This document shows positions 1 to 8,559 of a stretch of DNA of 21,845 bases, one piece after another; within the stretch, counting starts at the first letter, position 1; each line of letters starts with the position of its first letter. A program made the translations under genes and the position numbers. Where the stretch lies: assembly GCA_034698045.1 (NCBI GenBank), contig JAQGAU010001040.1, positions 1 through 21,845 on the forward strand, given 5' to 3'. Below the pieces are notes generated by a model. It worked only from the letters and a program-made list of their open reading frames with translations, made no database searches and was not told the DNA's origin. Source of the stretch: Paramacrobiotus richtersi (taxonomy: Eukaryota; Tardigrada; Eutardigrada; Parachela; Macrobiotidae).

Positions 1-1455
1 TACAACCGGTCGATTCCTTTACGGGCCCGGTCGCTTCTTTCAGTGCCCAACAGGAACCGGTATTAATGAATCTGGCTACACCCCTTCCTTTCACCGCTCT
101 AGTTAGCTACAAACAAAAAAGCCGGGATAACATCGGCGAATGTCTCCGATCAGATGGGCATAACTTATCCCATCTGATGCCTGAAAGTCGGAGGATTATG
201 GAGAGAACGGCCTAACTGTATAAATGCATGAAATAACGTTGCATATCCGGAACCGGCTGGGTTTGTTTGTGAGGACGGTAAACGCGAGGCAGTAGCGTTG
301 TATAAAGAGACTGGACAAAAGTTGTTCATAAGGAATGCAGTCAGGAAGTGTCATAACTTCTAGTTGCACTGGGCTGATTCGTGGTGCGTGTTGACATCCA
401 AAGTAACTGTCGTTGCCAACGTTGCGACAACTTGGCAGTACAAAGGCGTTACGAGAACTGACACCATAACCTGCAAAACATTTTCCATCGTTGTTAATAT
501 TTCCCACGTAATCGATCAACATTGTTACAACATTTCGACACACATCAGAGGTAAAGATATTCCACAGACGTAAGTTAAAGTACCCAGCTGCGTGTGTTCC
601 ACTGGCACGATGCAGCCGATTAAAGTCTACTGAATGGGGCACAGCAAGGACAGTTTATAATGCGCAACGCAAAAATTTCTCTGTACCTGTTGATATTATG
701 TTATATAACCCCCACTCACAAATTCACAATGCGCACTGCGCAATCGTGACTGGACAGAAAAGTTGCTCAATACGTGACACCATGCCCATTTATCTGTCTG
801 CCCATTGTCCAGACTCCAGAGCGTTTGACCTTCTTACTCAACAACTAGCAGAGAGAAAACGATTGTTCCGGAAATATAATTTGTCCTACATCCTGTTTCA
901 CATGATACTTCGGTAAAAAGGTCGTCCGTCAAATGGAAGTTTGGAGTCGCCTGTCTAAATTCAGCAGTTTTTTTGACCTTAATTAGTTTACTGGTGGAAG
1001 CATCCCCGGTCTTTTGGAATCCATGATAAAGACAGAAACAGCATAATCCAAAGACTTTAAACCATATATTTTTGTCGAAGTTTTCTCCGCTGCCGCCGAA
1101 AGTGTTTGATTTATCATCCAATCCGCAAACATACGGTAAGTTTTGTGTTATATTTATGAGGGTCTTTTTTTAACGCTGCGGTGACATCTACTTTATTTAT
1201 ACACGTACTGATAACTGGATTCCGATTTCCAAAAACATGCGGCTGCTAATTTGCCGCGCATAACATACAGTAACCTTAAAAATATTTTACTATCGTCCCA
1301 CCCACTTGGTTATTGTTAAGAACATAATATCGTTATGTAGGGTGCGCTACCGCTTTCGCAACGTTTCGCTTCGATACTCCAAAGAAACTGGTCCCGAAAG
1401 TTGCAGGTTTTCGTACCGGACTACAGCTGAACCGAGCCCACGCCCACCTGTAGGA
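1..1455. other. Upstream stretch without a supported gene
   Basis: No recognisable domain, RNA gene or repeat is seen. One 148-codon open frame lies on the minus strand at 196-642. It begins with GTG rather than ATG and matches no family I recognise; it is discussed as a possible orphan exon in the findings. The last part, to about 1455, must contain the promoter or a 5' intron of the F-box gene that follows. A possible splice acceptor, ctgtag|ga, lies directly before its ATG. Confidence 0.4.
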
Positions 1456-2655
1456 ATGAACGTGCAAGTCTTCCGGCCACATTTCCCGGGGGACATATAC
1501 ACACCCAGTGCCGTTTCCGTCAGAGAGGATGACGGACTTCTTCATTACGGGATCGTGGTGGGCAGAGCAGGTACTAACCTGCTCATCGATTTCCAGTGCG
1601 GAAAGAATGCAGTGACCGCCGTGCCGATGAATAAGGCCTACCGTCTGGAAAAAGGGCCTGGATTCTTTATGCCGCGACGCGATGAGATTCGGTTACACAA
1701 TGTTCCGGTCGAAATACTCTTCCGCACAAAAGCGGATGAGCGCTGGAAGTGGTATCCGGGATTGATTGTTGACGTTCTGAACATATCCGATAATTTTCAT
1801 GCTCTGTTGCGGGTGTCCCTTTCACCCAGCACGACGCTCATGGCTTGTATGCGCGAACGACAGATTCGTACTCCCGTTAAAGCGGCGGAATTGTACCAGC
1901 TGTTGATCCTCAATATCAACGATGTTCCCATTCAACCACATCATCCACTGGTCTCCGATCCCAGGATTGATCAGTTACTACCATGTCATTTGATGGCTGA
2001 AATCTTTGATCGGTTGGACACCATGGGACAGTTGAAGCTTCGTCGCGTGTGCACGTTATGGCGCGATATTGTGACCTCCCACTGTTCAGCAACACATGCA
2101 CAATTGTCGGTGCATGGCTTGTGGTCAGATTACTTGCGTGAGATTTTGGGCGTTGCCTGGCCCAGCCGAACCAAGTTCCTCTCGTTGACGAATCCAAAGT
2201 TCAAAAGCGCTTACCACAACACACACCTTGACGTGCTAATAAAAAGCATAGTCGAAGGATGCGGACAGTCTCGGCTGGATGTCGTTGTGCTCACTGGGTT
2301 AATCCTAACGATGGACTGTGGTTTTGATTTGCGCCTTTTGAACGAGGAGCTCACCAAAATATTAATGTCCTTTGCCAGCGTGTGCAATCACGTGCTATTC
2401 CACAACGCCGTGTTTCGTGGACCGTTTAACCGCCTTTTATTATTGGCAACCTTTCCTCAAGGCGATAGACAATCATTTGCGATAACAATTAAGCGAGCTC
2501 GTGTTGATCTGCGTGTGAACACTGCAGCCGGCCAAGTGTGGAAGCAAGGCGATCAGTGTGAACGGGACAAACTGGCCGAGAATATTGCTGCGCATTTCAA
2601 CCTGCACAACCCGGAATGTGCCTGCATAAACCGGATTATTTGGGTACGTGCTTGA
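1456..2655 (+). CDS. F-box protein with N-terminal Tudor/SH3-like region
   Basis: Predicted 399-aa protein, probably a substrate receptor of an SCF (Skp1-Cullin-F-box) ubiquitin ligase. Residues about 172-208 form an F-box: IDQLLPCHLMAEIFDRL, then LKLRRVCTLWRDIV, with the usual Leu-Pro, Ile-Phe, Leu, Arg-Arg-Val-Cys and Trp positions. Residues 1-150 hold repeated patterns such as YGIVVGRAGTNLLIDF and RWKWYPGLIVDVLN, which look like small beta-barrel (Tudor or agenet-like) folds; that is inference. Residues 210-399 are hydrophobic and alpha/beta-like but show no clear leucine-rich repeats. The frame is open upstream to 1306 but has no ATG there. I chose the ATG at 1456 because it is the first and sits just after a good acceptor (cacctgtag|ga). 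No intron is visible. The F-box call is firm; the substrate is unknown. Confidence 0.78.
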   Translation: MNVQVFRPHFPGDIYTPSAVSVREDDGLLHYGIVVGRAGTNLLIDFQCGKNAVTAVPMNKAYRLEKGPGFFMPRRDEIRLHNVPVEILFRTKADERWKWYPGLIVDVLNISDNFHALLRVSLSPSTTLMACMRERQIRTPVKAAELYQLLILNINDVPIQPHHPLVSDPRIDQLLPCHLMAEIFDRLDTMGQLKLRRVCTLWRDIVTSHCSATHAQLSVHGLWSDYLREILGVAWPSRTKFLSLTNPKFKSAYHNTHLDVLIKSIVEGCGQSRLDVVVLTGLILTMDCGFDLRLLNEELTKILMSFASVCNHVLFHNAVFRGPFNRLLLLATFPQGDRQSFAITIKRARVDLRVNTAAGQVWKQGDQCERDKLAENIAAHFNLHNPECACINRIIWVRA

Positions 2656-3854
2656 ATTCTGTTGACAGTTTAGCCATTGGCGTACGGTTTTCCTCAAATT
2701 CCTAGCTCTCGGCAGGGTCTGAAACCTTACTGAAACAACTGGCATAGTAGAAAGCTTTTGACAGTGCCGGTGCTGAACCCTGGCCAAACTTTGGTAAAGC
2801 GAGTGAAGCGATGCTTCATCCGCTTTTGCCAGGTTTCATCAGCAGGGCCGACAGACAGGCTTTGCCATTGCCACAGGCGATTGTCATAGGCAGGCTTTAG
2901 ACCATCCTGGTTTCAGAATCGCCACGTTCCATGTTGTGGGTTATTTCGACCACGTGCAGTTCCTGTTACGAGAGCAGTCATATGCATCACATTCGGCATT
3001 GTTTCACCTTGCAGTTTCGTTCGCTGTTTACTGCACTTTACTATTTGCACAGGTCCTTAGGTACATCCAGGATCCAGATCCCCATAGCGACCCTGAATAT
3101 TCCTTCACAAACAAGCAGTGGACGTCCGGAGACCTGGTCACTTTGGATCCTCGTAAGCTGACAGGGTTAGCTCTTCTGGCAATCAATGCCTGTCTGTAGC
3201 CTCCTTGTTTCGCACAGCGTAAGTTGTCGCAGATCACACCAACTGATCTTCCAAAACGATAATGAGTACTGCAGTTCAACAAATTCGACTTTTTAGAGAG
3301 TCCTTTCCCAACGATACACCTCAACAGATGCGCGACTGCAGGAGCACTGTCAGCTACGTTAATGGGTTCTTACTGTTTTCGTTTTCCTTCAAGTGGCATT
3401 ACTTTTTTTGGAAAGAGACGACTGATTTCATTGGTGTAAACGAACACGTTTACTGCGTTCAGAGTGAAAGTTTGTTGCATTTGTATCTCCTGTACAACTT
3501 TCATGTTTAAATCTTTTACCCTTTGTTGTTCTATCATCTATGTACTTTATAAGGCATTTGACGGATTCGGAACGCCTGAGAGCGTTATGTTAGCAGCTAT
3601 TGTTTGCCCGTCGTCACTTCGACTTTTGAATAACAATAACCAGAACCTTTTCATCAGTCTGCGGCAGTACTCTACTGAACGCCCTTAATCGATGGACTTT
3701 AAGCATTACTTATTGGATTATTTCCTGGCATCTACCCTGTACACACTGAACTGCGACTATGGACCGGAAGTTATTTGCAAATCATGACGAATACTGTCGA
3801 ATACATGATGTTCGTCATAGAGGTGATGCAGTACTACATCGCAACCAAATCAAA
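2656..3854. other. Gene-poor stretch with an unassigned open frame
   Basis: No recognisable gene. A plus-strand frame is open without a stop from about 2806 to 3199 (about 130 codons). It has no ATG and contains a hydrophobic segment at about 3000-3050 followed by an acidic, proline-containing segment. It could be an internal exon or chance. Short imperfect repeats of CAGGCTTT occur near 2860-2900. No poly(A) signal for the F-box gene was found here. Confidence 0.3.
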
Positions 3855-4199
3855 TCATCTACAGATATAGAACGTCGGAACGGGCACAACCCAAGAGGAG
3901 CCAACTGCAGCGTGCTTCAGTATTTCCCATGCATGGTAAATAGAGTCAGTAATCAGTTCGTCGGTACGAACCGGCGGACTAGGAGGAACGCGAAGCCAAA
4001 ACGCTATAGCGGCCAACCAGGAGTTATTGCTACTGCTTTGAAATGTCTGTAGGATGACCTTAATCTCGCTTTCTCTCATGGGAGCACTGTACCACAAATC
4101 TCGCTCTGTATCGTACCTAACCATGCAGGTACCAGTTATGGTAGCCCAGTCCCCTTTGGCCACTATAAACATAAATCGGGTCGTTTGAAACGAACGCAC
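3855..4199 (-). pseudogene. Possible Kelch-repeat fragment
   Basis: A minus-strand frame of about 114 codons contains the stretch MVRYDTERDLWYSAPM. This resembles the Kelch blade signature: a Tyr-Asp pair, a polar turn, Trp, then a short segment ending in Pro-Met. Upstream in this frame a stop (TGA) follows only a few codons after a possible acceptor (cttttgcag), and the frame starts with GTG, so no complete gene model could be built. It may be a decayed copy of a Kelch or BTB-Kelch gene, or chance resemblance. Confidence 0.25.
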
Positions 4200-4855
4200 A
4201 GTGAATCAACCTTGCCTGCAAAAGGTCCCCTACCGTTTTCCGTTTGTGAGTCGAACAGTGCATGTATTACCAGGCTTACCGCAGACATGATCGAAGACTT
4301 GCAGGCGTGGTTGTACGGGAAGACTCGGGGATAGCCAGTGCTTTTCAGTACTACCGGTAATGTCAGACATCTGCTTGGAGTGGGTTAGTTGCGGAAAGCT
4401 GATCAATAGTTTCCACAATGATTTGCGTAGCAAATACACTGGGCAAATGATAGCGGCACTACAGTAACTGTGACTAACACGGGCGTTCATTTTGCTTGCT
4501 GCCAGCCCAACCCAGGGCTACTTCTTGCTTCGCCGTAAAAAAAGCCGCTTTACTGCACGCGACTTATGCGTCGGGTCAAGCGTTGAAGACCACACAAACA
4601 TGAGGACCCGCTAACCGACCACTATTTTCAGAAATCAAACATCTTCAGTCAAGTTATATTTAAGCTTGGATCGGACTGGACTGACTTTCTCAGGCCATTG
4701 CAGAACTCTAGTGTGGATCTTAAGCCCGGGTAGCAGCTGGGCTGGAACAGAAAGGAACTGATGCCGATAAGCTATCATCATAATAAACAACGAAAACCCG
4801 CCAGAATTACTAAGGGCCTTATCCCACCTACCGGTTTACAGTTTTTGGTTTACAG
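4200..4855. other. Region expected to hold the missing 5' exons of the Kazal gene
   Basis: No gene assigned. The Kazal gene that follows begins in this window with an exon in phase 1 (its first two bases complete a codon), so at least one upstream exon with the start codon and signal peptide must exist here or further left. I could not identify it: the open frame before 4856 runs back only to 4771 and has no ATG. Confidence 0.4.
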
Positions 4856-5394
4856 GTACCACCGTGAAAAGCGATGGACGGTGCCCTTTTCCCAAAGTAG
4901 CGTGCAGCTGTACCTACGAAGACAAGAAGACAGTGTGTGGTAGCAGTGGTGGAGGAGGTTCTGAGTATGCCAATCTGTGCTTCGCTATAACTGTGCTAGT
5001 AAGTTTCGCATGCTAAATGTATCATAAGTGGCAAAAGTCCTTTTTGCTTTTTGCTTATTCGGTTCAAACCGAAGGGTAACTAACCAGGTAACTTAGCCAC
5101 GTCGACAATTTCATCTCTGTCTTTTAGAATCTAAGCCCGTTCATTATGGTAGCTGTCTGGGGGTGGGGCAGAGGCCAACCAATAACTGGATGCGATGGGC
5201 ATCGTATTCCGTGTGCGGTGCGGATGGGAAGGAGTACGGGAACTTGTGCCAAGCGCAGTGCCAAAGTACATATACATGTTTTTTCTCGGATATCGTTTAA
5301 TAACCTTAATGTAACCAAGTATCGTGTTGCAGATGCAACGATTGATAGCATGTCGTACTCAGAATGTGGCGGAAAGCCCAGGAAGCTGCACTGA
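4856..5394 (+). CDS. Kazal-type serine protease inhibitor-like protein (3' part)
   Basis: Three exons, 4856-4998, 5136-5265 and 5333-5394, encode the C-terminal ~110 residues of a probable secreted Kazal protein. All junctions are GT-AG with matching phases. Exon 1 has CSCTYEDKKTVCG and SEYANLC; exon 2 has SYSVCGADGKEYGNLCQAQC; exon 3 ends with a SEC motif and TGA. These fit the Kazal pattern C-x-C-x7/8-VCG-x(n)-Y-x-N-x-C. Family members block serine proteases through the loop before the VCG. The first domain has no Cys at the position four residues after NLC. The second has Trp where the Cys eight residues before VCG should be. So both domains are atypical, and inhibition is not assured. The 5' exons are missing, and the second acceptor was chosen from phase alone (an AG lies 8 bp upstream). 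Confidence 0.72.
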
Positions 5395-5551
5395 GCTACC
5401 CGGTTCTTAGACGCCGGATTTGTTTGGATGGGCAAAATCTACACCGGACGGAATTTCGGCCCTTTGGACGGTTTTAGCACGTTGAAAGTATCCGGGGACA
5501 TTTCGATGTGGATGGTTGTAACGGTTACATGCAACGACCTGCGTGTTACTG

Positions 5552-5557
5552 AATAAA
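5552..5557 (+). terminator. Poly(A) signal of the Kazal gene
   Basis: AATAAA lies 158 bp after the stop codon at 5394, on the coding strand, a normal distance for a 3' UTR. Confidence 0.55.
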
Positions 5558-5827
5558 ATGCTTCTCATCCTAACTAAACTCCCATGATTCTGAGTTTCCT
5601 GCATAAGCCACCTAACCCTGTTGAGCCATCAAAACAGCCGTGTGTCCTGCTACGCTTGATAAGCATTTCAGTCAAACAGGAACAAGTAACTTTTGTCAGT
5701 GAACATTAAAGCGTTTCTTATGATCATGTGGCTGACAACGTGTTATGCCATTTGAGACCGTGCCCGGAGAAATGTCTGTAAAGACCATAAGTCGAAATTC
5801 TGGTCTAGCAACGTCACATTCCATTGT

Positions 5828-5833
5828 TTTATT
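5828..5833 (-). terminator. Poly(A) signal of the BTB gene
   Basis: AATAAA on the minus strand, about 112 bp beyond the stop codon at 5945. Between this site and the Kazal poly(A) signal (5558-5827) nothing else is seen, as expected for two genes converging here. Confidence 0.5.
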
Positions 5834-5944
5834 CCCCGACGTTACATAGCTGACCAGATAATTAAAGCATGTACCAGTGATTTAAACACAGAAAAGCAAT
5901 GTCATGTGCTAATATAGACTTGTACAGTATCAGTATGTGCCATT

Positions 5945-7221
5945 TTAGACACTCGTCTTGTTTTCACTTATGAAGTCTATCGCCTTGATCTTCAGTTTAT
6001 TGATCCCATAATTGTGTGCATATGTCAATCTTTGAATAGCGTTCGCCGCATCCATGCTCGTGCACATCATATCCTGACAGATCGCCCGTAAATCGGGTAC
6101 GTCATACTTGTCCGCCGCATGGTACAAATCCTCCAGCAAGTCCTTTACTCGCACCGCATCCACGGAATGGTTGTATATAAACACCAAAAACTCCTCCATT
6201 ACTGTACTGCTGATGTCAGTTACTTTAACAATCGCATCCTGTTTCTCGGCTGTATCGTGCTCGAACATGGCAGCAAACACGGGAGAATGCGCGGAAAGCA
6301 CGGACCAGTGGGTGTGAAACTGCTTCCCATCGCTGGTGATAATAGTACAGTCCGCAGGGGATCTCAGAGTATGCCGTAAGCCACTGTCCTCTACGGATAA
6401 CGCTTCGTTATTTTCATCGTTTTGTACGTATGTCTGGAATACTAAGGTGATATCAATGGCTGTCCACGGGGACATTAATGTATCACTTTCTCCGTCCGGA
6501 TCGAAAGTGACAGTAGAAAACTGCCAACCTTCCGCGTTCCGATTTCCGGTACCAGCTATGGTCAATTTTAAATCTGAAAATTCCGCATCCTCGAACCTGT
6601 ATTGAAACACGTAATAAAACAGCTATCGACCTAATTTCCGCAAGCCATTTTCTTTATAATCTTTTCCATTTAAATCATTGAAAAAAGTCAACTCTATGCG
6701 GCCGATGTGGAACGAGAATTGAATTGGCACATTAAAGTGGACTGACAAGGGACCTTTCGCAAAGCGGAGCACTAAAGTACTCAACCAAACTTTTTCAGTC
6801 GTATGTGAGTAAGAACATAATCAACTGTGTATGTATTTAAAAAAAACGTCGCTTTGTAATGAGCTCTTACGTAGCGTAGACATCCACTGCAAAGTGGTGC
6901 GCATCCACAATTAAGAGTATACGTAGGGACTGCGGGTGGAAAGAGAACAGAAAATTTGGCACGATTCTGACAAAGTGTCAGATCTTTACGGAAATTAACC
7001 GTTCTATCAATGAGAAATGTGTAGAGACCGCTTGGTATATCGGGATGATCTGGAGTCTGCTCGACGGCGACATCAGCTGCATAAACAAGTCGGCGATGAT
7101 TCCGCGCTCTGCTGGTATCAGATTGTATGTAAATATTTGCGGACGGTATCGAGTGCTTTAATGTCACACTTTGCACCGGTTTGATAACTGGAATGTTGCC
7201 GATAGATTGCGGTCGGATCAT
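5945..7221 (-). CDS. BTB/POZ domain protein (SPOP-like)
   Basis: Two-exon model: 7221-6923 and 6596-5945, joined across a GT-AG intron with matching phase 2, giving 316 aa. The BTB domain is at about residues 178-275: ADCTIITSDGKQFHTHWSVL, AHSPVFAAMF, then VKVTDISSTVMEEFLVFIYN and DLYHAADKYDVPDL, all typical of speckle-type POZ and MATH-BTB proteins. The last 40 residues look like the start of a BACK or C-terminal BTB extension. Such proteins dimerise and act as Cullin-3 ubiquitin ligase adaptors. The N-terminal 170 residues sit where SPOP has its MATH domain, but I cannot confirm MATH by eye. Exon 2 cannot begin the gene because its frame has only GTG upstream, so the first exon is needed. 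The ATG at 7221 and the donor (gtatac) are predictions; the BTB call is secure. Confidence 0.75.
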
Positions 7222-8340
7222 TATGATAGTTGCTAATACAACGTCAGAATAATTATAATCACTTTGAAATTACACAATAGCTTACCATTGCTACAGTTAG
7301 GTACGTGTAACAGAATATGCAGTTAGCCAGTGTTAGCGGAAAGGAGAACTGTACAATTAGGCTGTACTGTAATTCAAAATGTATGCAGGCCGTAAAAATG
7401 AAGCGCGTGGTACAGTTATCTAAATTAACAGCCAGCTCATGATTTAACCTTTAACCTAAACCTTGTGCCAGGTGTTTGTTATCAGAATTGTTGCTTACCA
7501 GTGAGACAATGCCATTATTGTTCTTATAATCAGCTGCAGTAAATTGTCACTGTATTTTTTCAACATTATCTGAAGCCCAGAGCGTTATCAGTCACCTTTT
7601 TTGGAAGATGGTCCTACTAGTTAACGGATTTAATCTGAATTCTAAAGAAATGAGAAAAATTCATCCTTAGGTGAATCTGGGTGTCAACTGTGAGAAATTG
7701 TGGACAACTCTTTTGTTCAAGAAAGGTCGAAATGCTGCGACAAAAAATAACGGTGATCATGAGTTTAAGCTTCTTAAAATTGACAACGATATGTACGACA
7801 AAATATAACTACGAAAAAACTAAAAAGCGGATTTTTGTTGCATAAAGTTTTTTATTACAGATCGCTGGCCATACGAGAGTATATCGATTGAATGAGTGCG
7901 GCGCTTCCGCCTTGGGGCACTTTCACTTTCTTTGCTATGTAAAAGCGCATATTAATTATTACCATCCGTAACGAATGAAACATCAGCATCCTGTTTCATA
8001 ATCATGACGATGCCGGTTTTCTTCCTACCAAATACACCAACAGTACAAGTACTAACTATGTGTCGGGAAACGAGCATACCGCTACATTAGCTGGGATTAA
8101 TATATGTATAACATTTACAGTACTGTAATCAGAGCATACCACAAACAGTCATCAGTATATGCATGATCATTACATGCAGTGCATTAATACATCGTATCCT
8201 TAATAATGCGTGGGTCTGCTTCCGCGTTGAGAACTTGGCAAAATGTTACATAAACGGCAGCTTCCCGCATGAACGGATGTATCAGGTAAGAACTGATTCA
8301 GTCTTCGCACCTCTCCGCCGCCAACAAATGGTCCAATTTG
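7222..8340. other. Intergenic region between divergent genes
   Basis: Lies between the 5' end of the BTB gene (minus) and the promoter of the protease homologue (plus). It is AT-rich in places, with short runs such as TACAGTACTGTA near 8117. No coding exon, RNA gene or repeat family recognised. Confidence 0.4.
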
Positions 8341-8360
8341 TAGTTGGCGGTGAGTATATA

Positions 8361-8368
8361 TATAAAAG
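8361..8368 (+). promoter_or_regulatory. TATA box of the clip-domain protease homologue
   Basis: TATAAAAG follows a short TA run and lies about 190 bp before the ATG at 8560. Start-like sequences lie 15-35 bp downstream (TCAACA at about 8376; CGCAGTTA near 8393). This gives a 5' UTR of roughly 165 bases. Confidence 0.6.
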
Positions 8369-8559
8369 TCGGTCGTCAACACATTACCACATCGCAGTTA
8401 ATTGTCGTTATTGCCGGTTATCTAACAGTGCACGCTGCAACGCGTCCACCAGTCGCTGCGGCAGGTAGTTCAAGATCACAGATTCGATTTATAAAACAAC
8501 ACTTTTGTTGATCATTCAGCGGGATTGGGTTACTTCTGTCAAGACGGGAATATAACAAC

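Noticed and set aside
5945..6610. BTB gene as a single exon starting at 6610
   Set aside because: The apparent start is GTG; a splice acceptor (caatacag) lies at 6597 and an upstream exon matches in phase.
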